A stretch of DNA of 64,000 bases from Abditibacterium sp. (lineage in GTDB: Bacteria > Armatimonadota > Abditibacteriia > Abditibacteriales > Abditibacteriaceae). The stretch's first letter is position 1; every line of letters begins with the position of its first letter. Under the pieces are notes generated by a model, which saw nothing but the letters and a program-made list of their open reading frames with translations, was not told the DNA's origin and did no database searches. The stretch lies in assembly GCA_030448265.1 (NCBI GenBank), contig JAUJNG010000015.1:87740-151739 (forward strand), written 5' to 3'. Below, in pieces: positions 17,010 to 25,501 of this stretch. Both the position numbers and the translations under genes were made by a program.

Positions 17010-17915
17010 ATGAACCTGCAAATTTCCGTCGGCTGCGTGCCGCTCACCTGGGGCAAATGGAAGCGCGAGGCGCCCGCCGAGTGGCCCGAAGAGCGCATTT
17101 TGCGCGAAGTGGCGCAGGCGGGTTTCGAGGGCGTTTCGTCCGGCCCGCGCGAGGGGAAATCGGCTCTCGAAGTCGCCGATTTCCTGGGCGAACTTGGTCT
17201 CAAACCCGCGCCAGGCTATCTGGGAGGCGAGTTTTGGAAGCCGGAGTCGCTCCAGGCGGGACTGGAACGCGCGCGCCGTCAAGCCGAGTTCGCGCAGCAG
17301 GTCGGCGTCGGCGAACTTTTTGTGGCGCCCACCGGCGGCGATTACCGCTCGCGCGCCAGTGGCCAGACTCGCCGCCAACTCGCCGGTCGCGTTGGCCCCG
17401 ACGACGGCTTGACCAATGAAGAATACGCGACGCTCGCTCAAACCTTGAATCAAATCGGACGGGCGACGCTCGAATTTGGCGTGCGTTTGTGCCTGCACAA
17501 CCACGTCGGTCAGGTGATCGAAACGCGCGAAGAAGTGGATCGGCTGATGCCAATGCTCGGTGCGGACACGGTATTTCTTGGCCCCGACACCGGCCATCTG
17601 GCGTGGGCGGGAGCCGATGTGACCCAGTTTTTCCGCGATTACGCGCCCCGCATCAAATCGGTGCATCTCAAGGAAATCAATCCCGAAGTGCACCGTCGCG
17701 GAGTGGAGATCGGTTGGGATTACCCGACTTTCGCCCAGAACGGCATCTTCGCCGAGTTGGGCGAAGGCGCGACCGATTTTCCGCGCCTTTTCGAGCTATT
17801 GAACGAGGTCAATTTTCGGGGTTGGGTGCTTTCGGAAACCGATGTCACGCAAAAAACCAGCGCGCTCGAAAGCGCGACATTATCTCGTCATTACTTACGC
17901 AGCCTCGGAATTTAA
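17010..17915 (+). CDS. Sugar phosphate isomerase/epimerase-like TIM-barrel protein
   Basis: A 301-residue protein of the xylose-isomerase-like TIM-barrel superfamily (IolE/EboC-like). Metal-ligand candidates are seen in LCLHNHVGQVIET (about 160-172), LGPDTGHLAWAG (about 190-201), IKSVHLKEINPE (about 214-225) and the C-terminal SETDVT. It likely isomerises or dehydrates a keto-sugar or inositol derivative. Substrate cannot be told from sequence. It lies in the LacI-controlled divergent unit with the fucosidase, so a role in catabolism of a released sugar is likely. Confidence 0.8.
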   Translation: MNLQISVGCVPLTWGKWKREAPAEWPEERILREVAQAGFEGVSSGPREGKSALEVADFLGELGLKPAPGYLGGEFWKPESLQAGLERARRQAEFAQQVGVGELFVAPTGGDYRSRASGQTRRQLAGRVGPDDGLTNEEYATLAQTLNQIGRATLEFGVRLCLHNHVGQVIETREEVDRLMPMLGADTVFLGPDTGHLAWAGADVTQFFRDYAPRIKSVHLKEINPEVHRRGVEIGWDYPTFAQNGIFAELGEGATDFPRLFELLNEVNFRGWVLSETDVTQKTSALESATLSRHYLRSLGI

Positions 17916-18097
17916 GCGCTGTGACGCAGATCTGACGCGCCGTCCACCCTAAAGTAATCATGCGGCCCGCGACGCGCAGAGTATCGACTTTGGTCGGCAC
18001 AATGGCGCGATAGGGATGCCGCAAAAACCGCCGTTTTGGGACGAACAGCCATCCCAGGGCAAATCCTGAGAGCCGAAACGACCGATTTCACTCGTTT

Positions 18098-19205
18098 TCA
18101 TCCCTTGTCTCCATTCACCATCCGAAAATGGCGCATTCCCGCCGCGTTCTTTTCGAGCGTCAAACCCCATTCGCCTCCCATCAGCGCCGCGCCGCTCCAA
18201 TTCTGCGTTTCACCCGTGTAAGGGTCGCGCAATTGGTAATTTTGGGCCGCGTCGAGGCCGCGCAAACGCACTTTTCGCGATTCGTCCGGCCCGTTCATGC
18301 GAAACACCATCACAAAGCCTTCGCCGCTTTGGGGATCGAGATATTGCCAGCCGTCCCAGTCGTCGAGCGTGCGCGGCTGCGGCCACAGCGCATAAAAGTC
18401 CTGGTTCAAGAGGTGGCGCACCTCTTTATAAACCGCGATGTGCTTTTTGGCGCGCTCCAATCCTTCGGCGCTCCAGCTTGCGAAATCCTGCGAAAAGCGC
18501 AGGATGCCGCCAAAACGACTCTGGATGTAGGTGTCGGGAAACTCGTGGTTTTTCCAGGTGCAGGTGTGGATGACGCGGTGCGTCGGCATCACGGCGTTGG
18601 CGCCGGTGATCTGGCCAGAAAAACGGCATTTTGTCGTCGGACGAGCGCCCCGTATCGCCGGAATCGATTTTGACCGAGGTGAAGAGCGAACCCATGATGC
18701 GCCGCTTGTCGTGCTGAAACGCAAAGGGCGGAAAAACGAAGTGGGTGGTGCCGCCGCCCAGCGTGTGCAAATCGGTGTCGCCGCAAATGCTGCAATCGAG
18801 CGCAATGTCGAAGGAACGCAACTCTTTGAGGCTCCGAATCGGCGCGGGGCCGACGTTTTCCACTTCGCCGCCCCACACGACGGCGTTGTGGCGAGGATAA
18901 AGGCTGTAAGTGACCGTAAGCTGCAACCCGTCGGCGCTGGTGATCACCACGCGCCGCGAAGTGCCCTCGGCCTCGTCGCTTTTGACTGTTATTTCTCGCA
19001 TCGCCTGCGGATTTTTGCGGCCTTCGAACGCGAGCGAAACGGCCGCGCCAGGAAGCAGCGCGTCTGCCATGCGTCCTGGCAGGGCGGGAAAACCGTCGCT
19101 GATTTTCCAGGTGTGAGCAAATTCCAGAGGCGGCTGCGCGCGCCGCATATGCACGCCTTCGGTGGCGGCGGGCTGGGAACGGCGGAGAATCGGGGTGTTT
19201 TGCAT
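18098..19205 (-). pseudogene. Internally deleted, frameshifted GH36-like alpha-galactosidase
   Basis: The upstream part (about 19205-18625) encodes the N-terminal beta-sandwich of a GH36-type enzyme, up to TGRSSDDKMPFFW. The downstream part (about 18615-18098, another frame) encodes the C-terminal end: FGGILRFSQDFASWSAE, then a YKEVRHLLNQDFYALWPQPR segment. The roughly 300-residue catalytic barrel expected between them is missing, and the frames differ at the join near 18600-18625. This is a decayed gene and cannot be an active glycosidase. It follows the GH42 gene by about 100 bases, so it was probably last in the sulfatase-GH42 operon. Confidence 0.8.
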
Positions 19206-19307
19206 AGGAAAAATGTGGCCTGTCAAATAGGGGAGTTCGTTGCGGGCGTCCAAGCCGAAAACGCCACAACGTCGCGTCTTTTTCGCTCTCGGAAATCGAA
19301 ATTCATT

Positions 19308-21446
19308 TCAATCGCGGCTCAATTGCAGCAGGAGCGCATCCAAACGCGGCACTCGCGCCCACAGCGCGCGGCCCGCGACTTTGACTTCGCCCTCGCCCCA
19401 CAAAATTTGCGCGCTCTCAAACGCGCCGAAGCGCGCCGCGAAGCAGAAATCGCCGCGAATTTCTTCATTCGCAGCGTTGACCAGCCACAGAAAAGTCCCC
19501 GTTTCGCCCCTGTGCAGGCGCGCGCCTAAGCGCGAATCGGGAGACGTGATGTGCGGTTCTTTGCCCGCCCAGGCCAGGAGCGAAGCGAAAAAATCTCTCG
19601 TGGGCGCATCGCATCGCGCTTGATAGCCCAGACCTGGCGAGGTGCCCAATAAACGGGTGCGCCCGCGTCCGAAAGCATGGTCAACGGCGGCGATTTCGCC
19701 GTTTTCGAACCAGCCGACCGGTTGGCCGGTGGTGACGCGAAAAGTCTGTTCATAGCCGCCGCGCGCGACTTGCGGGTGGTTTTTGAAACGCAGGATCGAG
19801 TTTTCGTGCTGCACCAGTTCGGGCAGCCATTCGACGCGGTTTTGCACCGCCCCAAACAACCTATCCAATCCCAGATTGGGCTGAATGGTTCCGGCGCGGC
19901 CCGCGTCGCCCCAGTAGCCAGGCAAACTTTCGCAAATGAGATGGCCGCCCTGCTCCACCCAACTTTTCAATCGTGTCGCGGTGTTTCGAGTGAGCATCCA
20001 GGGCGTGGGCAGATAGAGCAGGTCGTAATCGTTGATTTGCTCGACGGCGACATAATCGGCCTGAATGTTGGAAGCGAGAAACGCTCGATAAGCGCCTAAA
20101 ACCGCGCCTTCGTAAAGCGCGCTGTCGCCGCGCAAAAACGTGGAGTGAATTTGGGCTTCGGGCACCACCAGGAGGCCAATTTCGCCGCGAATCGGGCGCG
20201 CCTGCCACAACGGTTGCTGCTGCGGAGCGTTGGCCCATTTCGCAATAACAGCCGCCATTTCCGAACGCTCAGTTGGCGCGCCGTCCATTGCGTAGTAGGC
20301 GTAGGCGTCGAAAAGCGGGCCATCGAGCAAAGGGCGCCAGCGCGAGGAAAACAGGCCCGTCGCACCGGCGGCGAGCGCGGTGAGGTCGGCGAGGCGCAAA
20401 TCTTCGCCGGAGGGAAGACGGCCATTGTCGCGGGCGCGGGTGTCGCGCGCTCCCCAGCTTGGGCCGGCGGCGCGTTCGGCGGCCCAGAACGGTTTGCCCC
20501 CGCCGCCACTGCGCGCCATGTCGGCGTGGCTCCAGCGCATCCACTGGCCGCTTTCGCGCTCGTAATAAGCGCAGCCGCCGGTGTAGCCGTAGCCGTCCAC
20601 CATCGACGCCGCGCGCCAGGGATCGTCGGCGCCGCTCGCCAGACGATTGAGCGCGCGATGATTCACGCCATGCGCCGACACGAAATGGTTTGGATCGAGG
20701 CGCCGCACCAAATCGACCCGCCACTTCATCAAGCGATGCGCGTTTTCCAGGCGAAACTGCGCCCAGTCGAAGCATTCGGGATAGGGCTGCTTCTGCCGAG
20801 GCGCCGTCACGTCGTCCCAACTCGCGTAGGAATAGCGCAGCCACGCTCTGGCGAGGGTTGGCAAATCGCCGTATTTGAGGCGCAGCCAGGCGCGAAACCG
20901 CTCTTGCGTCGCGTCGCAAAAACACTCGCTCATCGCCGAAGACCCCAAATTGCACTCGTTCCAGATGTCGTAACCGCCCAGCGAGGGATGATCTTTGTAG
21001 CGGTTCACCAGTTGAGTGAGCCAGTTTTCGGCGAGTTGCAGCGCGTCCTCGTTGTCGAGGCACAGCCCAGGAAAACCGCCGGTTGCGCTGCTATTTCGCA
21101 TCTCGCTGCCGACTTTTGTCCCATCGGAGCGTTGATAGCGCGCGTGAGCCATTTGACGAAAGGCCCATTCCGGCGCCGAGTGCGTCACTTCGGCGATGAT
21201 AGCCCCAATGCCGTATTTCTCGCCCAATTCCATTTGCCGGTCGTAGTCGTCCCAATCAAATTCGCCAGGCGCGATTTCGGTCGCGCCCCACAGGAACCAG
21301 TGGCGAAAGGTGTTCATGCCGTCACGCGCGGCCTGGGCGTAATCGCGCTCCCAATCCTCTCGCGGCGGGTTCGATTTGCGAAAGTAGACCGCGCCATAAG
21401 CGACAGCGGGCAGGTTCCAATGGGTTTGGGGAGGATTTTGAGACAT
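19308..21446 (-). CDS. GH42 beta-galactosidase-like glycoside hydrolase
   Basis: A 712-residue protein with the GH42 layout: catalytic barrel to about 400, a Rossmann-like trimerisation domain (about 410-610), and a C-terminal beta-domain. The acid/base is Glu164 in YDIWNEC and the likely nucleophile Glu324 in FWAAERAAGPS. No signal peptide is seen, so it acts on imported oligosaccharides, releasing beta-galactose or a related sugar. I chose ATG 21446; the frame extends to 21512 into the upstream gene. It starts 11 bases after the sulfatase stop, so the two are co-transcribed. Confidence 0.88.
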   Translation of the reverse strand: MSQNPPQTHWNLPAVAYGAVYFRKSNPPREDWERDYAQAARDGMNTFRHWFLWGATEIAPGEFDWDDYDRQMELGEKYGIGAIIAEVTHSAPEWAFRQMAHARYQRSDGTKVGSEMRNSSATGGFPGLCLDNEDALQLAENWLTQLVNRYKDHPSLGGYDIWNECNLGSSAMSECFCDATQERFRAWLRLKYGDLPTLARAWLRYSYASWDDVTAPRQKQPYPECFDWAQFRLENAHRLMKWRVDLVRRLDPNHFVSAHGVNHRALNRLASGADDPWRAASMVDGYGYTGGCAYYERESGQWMRWSHADMARSGGGGKPFWAAERAAGPSWGARDTRARDNGRLPSGEDLRLADLTALAAGATGLFSSRWRPLLDGPLFDAYAYYAMDGAPTERSEMAAVIAKWANAPQQQPLWQARPIRGEIGLLVVPEAQIHSTFLRGDSALYEGAVLGAYRAFLASNIQADYVAVEQINDYDLLYLPTPWMLTRNTATRLKSWVEQGGHLICESLPGYWGDAGRAGTIQPNLGLDRLFGAVQNRVEWLPELVQHENSILRFKNHPQVARGGYEQTFRVTTGQPVGWFENGEIAAVDHAFGRGRTRLLGTSPGLGYQARCDAPTRDFFASLLAWAGKEPHITSPDSRLGARLHRGETGTFLWLVNAANEEIRGDFCFAARFGAFESAQILWGEGEVKVAGRALWARVPRLDALLLQLSRD

Positions 21447-21457
21447 GGGGCAAGGTT

Positions 21458-22951
21458 TCAATCGGCAGGGGCGAGGCCCAGGCGCTCGAACTGTTCGAGC
21501 GGCGCTTCGCACTCGCGCATCAGGCGCGCGATGTGTTCGAGCATGATTTTTTCAATCGCCGCGTCGCAGAGCGGGTTTTGCTGCTGCGGGTCGATTCGGG
21601 TGTCGTAAAGCGCGGTCTGCTGGGTTTCCGGCCAATACCAGGCGGCTTTTGCGCTGCCACTCGCGTTGGGCAAAGGCATCGCGCTGTCGATTTTCATCAA
21701 CTGGCAGCCTTTGGTGAACCCAAACGGTGGGGCGATTTCGATGCTTTGCAGTTCGTGAACGCCGAACATATGCCGCATATGCGTGGGCATGAGCGTGTAG
21801 TGATATTGCCTGACACCGGCGTTCTGGGTGGGCCGCATATAAACGTGGCGGCCATCGGTGACATTGATTGGCCCGCCGTAGATGCCGAAAATCGCCGCCT
21901 CGCGCACCGGCGCATCGCGCGCTATCGTGTCGCGCAGGTTGTGGCCCAGCATATCGGAAGTGGGCTGGAGGCCGAAAAAATCGAGCAAAGTCGGCCCGAT
22001 GTCGAGCGAAGGCTGCACCAGACTTTGGCGCCGCTCGTTCCGAACGCCGCAGCGCGGATCCCACACGAAAAATGGGGTGTGGGCGATTTCCTCGAACATC
22101 GGCATCCGCATTTTGGCCCAGAATTCGTGTTCGCCGAGCAGAAAACCGTGATCCGTCCCCACGATGAGCATGGTGTCGCCCCACAGGTTTTTTTCGTCCA
22201 TCGCATCGAGAACGCGGCCCAGATAGGCATCGCACATCGAAAGCAGCGCGGCGTATTCGAAGCGCAGATGTTCGACTTCTTCGCCCGATTGCGTCACGCG
22301 GTCGTAGGGCGGCCAGTCGAAATGGGGGCCGTAGTAGGCGTGGGGATAAAGGTCTTTGTATTTCTGGGGTGCGAAAAACGGCTCGTGCGGGTCGAAGGTC
22401 TCGATTTGCAAAAACCAATTGTCTTCCTTCGCGTTGCGCTCGATGAATTCCAGTCCTGCCGCGAAAGTTTTGGCCTGCGGAAACTGCGATTCGTCTTGAA
22501 TATGGGCGCGATTCACCCAGTCCTGGCGCCAGGCGTTGCCAAGGTGCGGCGGAATTGCGGGGTCTTTGACCTGGCCGATCCAGGCGTCGCCTTCCTGCCC
22601 ACGCAGAAATTCGAAGCTGCTGTAGCGCGGGTGGTAGGTGCAGCCGCCGTCTTCCCAGTAGTGCTGGTGGTCGGTTGCCAGGTGGCTGTAGATGCCCGCT
22701 TTTTTGAGAATTTCCGGCACGGAATCATCGAAAGGTTCGAGCGGCCCCCAACTGCGGTGCAGAAAGTTGGGCCGCGAAGTGTGCAAATCGCGGCGCGCGG
22801 GCATACAGGGCATGGAGCAAACGTAGGATTTGTCGAAAGTGACAGTGCGTTGCGCCAGACGCGCAAAGTTGGGCGCGTGCGTCCACTCACAGCCGTAGGG
22901 CGGGAGCAGGTGCCGGTTGAGGCTGTCGAACATCACGAAAATGGCTTTCAT
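21458..22951 (-). CDS. Cytoplasmic type I sulfatase
   Basis: A 497-residue protein with an N-terminal FVMFDSLNRHLLPPYG metal region and the formylglycine signature C49-M-P-A-R53. A second metal site follows in VGTDHGFLLGEHEFW. The cysteine must be converted to formylglycine by a separate enzyme not visible in this window. It lacks a signal peptide. It hydrolyses a sulfate ester, probably on a sugar, and is followed 11 bases later by the GH42 enzyme. It is divergent from lacI, with operator 23065-23081 between them. Confidence 0.88.
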   Translation of the reverse strand: MKAIFVMFDSLNRHLLPPYGCEWTHAPNFARLAQRTVTFDKSYVCSMPCMPARRDLHTSRPNFLHRSWGPLEPFDDSVPEILKKAGIYSHLATDHQHYWEDGGCTYHPRYSSFEFLRGQEGDAWIGQVKDPAIPPHLGNAWRQDWVNRAHIQDESQFPQAKTFAAGLEFIERNAKEDNWFLQIETFDPHEPFFAPQKYKDLYPHAYYGPHFDWPPYDRVTQSGEEVEHLRFEYAALLSMCDAYLGRVLDAMDEKNLWGDTMLIVGTDHGFLLGEHEFWAKMRMPMFEEIAHTPFFVWDPRCGVRNERRQSLVQPSLDIGPTLLDFFGLQPTSDMLGHNLRDTIARDAPVREAAIFGIYGGPINVTDGRHVYMRPTQNAGVRQYHYTLMPTHMRHMFGVHELQSIEIAPPFGFTKGCQLMKIDSAMPLPNASGSAKAAWYWPETQQTALYDTRIDPQQQNPLCDAAIEKIMLEHIARLMRECEAPLEQFERLGLAPAD

Positions 22952-23049
22952 AAAATTTGGTGGGCGGGATAAAAAAGCGAGGGTGACGCTTTTCGCGGCA
23001 CTTTTCGCAGAAATTTTTCGTTTCCTGTTTGAAATTCTAAGTTCAAGGG

Positions 23050-23081
23050 TATAATAAATCTATCAGGTTTACCGTGTGCCT
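23050..23081 (+). promoter_or_regulatory. lacI promoter -10 and LacI-type operator
   Basis: TATAAT at 23050-23055 (with a TTTGAA-like -35 about 16 bases upstream) is followed at 23065-23081 by the 17-mer AGGTTTACCGTGTGCCT, identical to 16931-16947. This suggests autoregulation of lacI and perhaps control of the divergent sulfatase operon. Confidence 0.75.
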
Positions 23082-23119
23082 AAATCCAGGGCGCGGGGCG
23101 AAAGGACGAGAAACCCAAC

Positions 23120-24130
23120 ATGAAAACCACGATTCGAGATGTCGCGCGCGAAGTGTCCCTGTCGCACACCACGGTTTCGCGGGTGCTCAACGGGCGCGAG
23201 GACATCGCTATTCCCGACATCACGCGGCGGCGCGTCGAGGAAGCGGCGCGGGCGCTGGGCTATCGGGTCAATCCCGCCGCGCGGGCTTTGGCGACGGGAC
23301 GAACTGGGGTGGTTTCGCTGTGGGCGAGCGGGGTTTATCGCGCGTTTTGGGCCGATGTCATCGTGCAGGTCGAGGGTCAGGCGCGCCGCGCGGCCTACGA
23401 ACTGATTATCAACGACCTGAGCGCGCGCGTCGGGCGGCCCGCCGACGATGATCCCAGCGTGTGGCCCATCGATGGCATTTTGGCTCTGGGCTGTCCGGCG
23501 GAAGTGGCCGCTTATCTCGCCTTGCCCGCGTCGCAGCGCCAGCCGTTGGTGAGCATGGGCGTCTATCACAACGAAAAAACCGATTTCGTGGGTTTGGAAC
23601 TGGGCGGCGCCACGCGCCAGGCGTTGCGGCATTTGTTGAGTGTGGGCTGCCGTCGCATCGCCTATGTGGGGCCGTTGAACTTGAATGCCGATGACCCGCG
23701 CCGCGTGGCCTATGAGGAAGAAATGCGCGAGAGCGAAAAGGCGCCCCAAATGATGGGCGTGCCAGGAGGATCGCATCGCGGCACGCGCGCCGCCGCGCGC
23801 CGCCTCATCATCGACTACCACAAAACGCACGGCTTGCCCGACGGCCTGTTTTGCCACAACGACGAGATCGCCATCGGCGCTTATCGCGGGTTGTGCGATC
23901 TGGGCGTGCGCGTGCCCGATGATGTCGCCATCGTGGGCTGTGATGGAATCGAGGACACCGAATATCTCGAAACCCCGCTTTCAACCATCGCCCTGCCCCT
24001 CGAAGCGATGTGCGAACAAGCCTGGCGCCTGTTGTCGCGACGCTGGGCCAAACCGGAGGCGTCGGTCGAGGGCGTTCATCTGCCAGCTCAGTTTGTGCCG
24101 CGCGCCTCGTCGCTGCGCGCCCCAGCTTAA
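23120..24130 (+). CDS. LacI-family transcriptional regulator
   Basis: A 336-residue protein. Residues 1-25 are the canonical LacI helix-turn-helix ([20 protein letters not shown]) and the hinge helix follows. The rest is a periplasmic-binding-protein-like sugar sensor ending [11 protein letters not shown]. It should repress sugar genes until an inducer sugar binds. Its probable operator is the ACCGTGTGCCT-containing site found upstream of this gene, upstream of the gene at 17010 and upstream of the pseudopilin at 24214. It stands centrally in the glycan locus. Confidence 0.92.
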   Translation: MKTTIRDVAREVSLSHTTVSRVLNGREDIAIPDITRRRVEEAARALGYRVNPAARALATGRTGVVSLWASGVYRAFWADVIVQVEGQARRAAYELIINDLSARVGRPADDDPSVWPIDGILALGCPAEVAAYLALPASQRQPLVSMGVYHNEKTDFVGLELGGATRQALRHLLSVGCRRIAYVGPLNLNADDPRRVAYEEEMRESEKAPQMMGVPGGSHRGTRAAARRLIIDYHKTHGLPDGLFCHNDEIAIGAYRGLCDLGVRVPDDVAIVGCDGIEDTEYLETPLSTIALPLEAMCEQAWRLLSRRWAKPEASVEGVHLPAQFVPRASSLRAPA

Positions 24131-24179
24131 CTTCTGATGACTTCCACTTTTACTCCCCCAGTCGTTCGGGCACATTTTT

Positions 24180-24195
24180 AGGCACACGGTTGCCT
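24180..24195. promoter_or_regulatory. LacI-type operator before the pseudopilin gene
   Basis: AGGCACACGGTTGCCT is a near-perfect palindrome with the central CG typical of LacI-family sites. Its complement contains ACCGTGTGCCT, shared with 16931-16947 and 23065-23081. It lies 50 bases after the lacI stop and 19 bases before the pseudopilin start codon. Confidence 0.7.
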
Positions 24196-24213
24196 CAATT
24201 TTTGGAGAATTTT

Positions 24214-25110
24214 ATGACACACTTCGTTTCGCGCTTACACACGCGCACCGCCAAGCCTCAGGGCTTCACGCTCATCGAGCTGTTGGTCGTTATAGCCATA
24301 ATAGCTATTCTCGCGGCCATTCTTTTTCCCGTCTTTGGGCGCGCGAGAGAAAACGCGCGCCGCTCCAGCTGCCTGAGCAATATCAAGCAGATTTCACTGG
24401 GCATCCTTCAATACACCCAGGATTACGACGAGACGTTTCCCATGTTGAACGTGCAAAATGTAACTGGCACTGCCGGCCCTCCCTACAGCCGAGCGCGCGG
24501 CTGGGCCGACGCCATTTATCCTTACACCAAAAGTGTGCAGGTCTATCAATGCCCCAGCGAAACGCAGCCTGGAACCGACAATGCCAATGCCGGCCTGGGT
24601 TCAGCGGCCCAGTTCACCGACTACGCTTATAACGCGCTCATTGGAAGTCCAGGCAACGGCGGCACTGTTTTCGGCGCTCCGGCAAAGAAGCTGTCGGCAT
24701 TGTCGGCCCCAGTGCTGACTGTGATGGTCAACGACAGTGTTGGCGCCGGCGCTGGTAACAACGCAGGTGTTGGCTGTGGCTTCAACGTGGCCTACACCAA
24801 CGCGGCGCTGTGCGGCCCCAATGGCATGGGGACGCTTGCCGTTATACCTGACAAGCAAACCACAAGCGCGACCGAATCCATTACCCAGGCACGACATCTC
24901 GAAGGACACAACTTCGGCTTTGCCGACGGCCACGCCAAGTGGTTCAAAGGTCAGACTGGCGCGGGCGCAATGACAAAAGTTGGCCCCACCGGCCCCAGTG
25001 CCAATACCTATGTGCTTCAAATCCGCAGCACGCGCGTCTGGACTGCCAAACACGGCACCAAGTTCGGCGATGCCACGTTCGCTATCAATGAAGAAGGCAC
25101 GCAGCAGTAG
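24214..25110 (+). CDS. DUF1559 type IV pseudopilin-like protein
   Basis: A 298-residue protein. A short basic leader ends at G in KPQG, and prepilin peptidase would cleave before [20 protein letters not shown], leaving the long hydrophobic helix. The body is the DUF1559 (SBP_bac_10-like) domain and carries the H-X9-DG signature near the end ([14 protein letters not shown]). Related proteins are strongly expanded in Armatimonadota and Planctomycetota; their roles are mostly unknown. I chose ATG 24214 because TTGGAG lies 6 bases before it and the frame upstream is lacI-overlapping. A LacI-type operator precedes it, linking a surface or secretion fibre to sugar availability. Confidence 0.9.
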   Translation: MTHFVSRLHTRTAKPQGFTLIELLVVIAIIAILAAILFPVFGRARENARRSSCLSNIKQISLGILQYTQDYDETFPMLNVQNVTGTAGPPYSRARGWADAIYPYTKSVQVYQCPSETQPGTDNANAGLGSAAQFTDYAYNALIGSPGNGGTVFGAPAKKLSALSAPVLTVMVNDSVGAGAGNNAGVGCGFNVAYTNAALCGPNGMGTLAVIPDKQTTSATESITQARHLEGHNFGFADGHAKWFKGQTGAGAMTKVGPTGPSANTYVLQIRSTRVWTAKHGTKFGDATFAINEEGTQQ

Positions 25111-25160
25111 CGCAGCGCAAGCTTCGGCGCGAGGCATTCCGATTCAGGAAAGCTTCGCGT

Positions 25161-25182
25161 GATGCCTTCGAACGAAGGCATC
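25161..25182. other. 22-bp perfect palindrome
   Basis: GATGCCTTCG at 25161-25170 and CGAAGGCATC at 25173-25182 are separated by two bases. It falls between the pseudopilin and the sulfatase relic. No T run follows, so a terminator role is doubtful. Confidence 0.55.
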
Positions 25183-25468
25183 CTTGCAACAAGCAGTTTG
25201 CGCGCGCTTTTGGATGATCCCAAACTGCCTTTCCAAAATGCCGCCTACTCGCAGCTTCAGCGCGACAGGCTCAACGGAGCGCCGAAATTCATGGGCCGCA
25301 GTGTGCGAACCGCGCGCTACCGCTATACCGAGTGGGACGAGGGGCCGCGAGGGCGTCGAACTCTACGATGATGCGAGCGCCCCGCTCGAAACCCGCAATC
25401 TGGCACTCGATCCAACTCATACGCCCGTCATCGCCGAAATGAAAGGGCGAATTACGCCAGAATCGTAA
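25183..25468 (+). pseudogene. C-terminal relic of an iduronate-2-sulfatase-like gene
   Basis: The DNA encodes about 95 residues typical of the end of this sulfatase family: SSLRALLDDPKLPFQNAAYSQ, then MGRSVRTARYRYTEWDEG. A one-base frameshift near 25345-25355 follows, then REGVELYDDASAPLETRNLALDP to the stop at 25468. The catalytic N-terminal two-thirds is gone. It shows that the locus once had a third sulfatase in this position. Confidence 0.75.
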
Positions 25469-25501
25469 CTTCCATCGCGTCCAAGCGTTGGAGAAAAAAC
25501 C

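Noticed and set aside
18589..19269. 226-codon frame overlapping the GH36 pseudogene
   Set aside because: Arginine/proline-rich out-of-frame translation with no similarity to a family; the GH36 reading explains the DNA.
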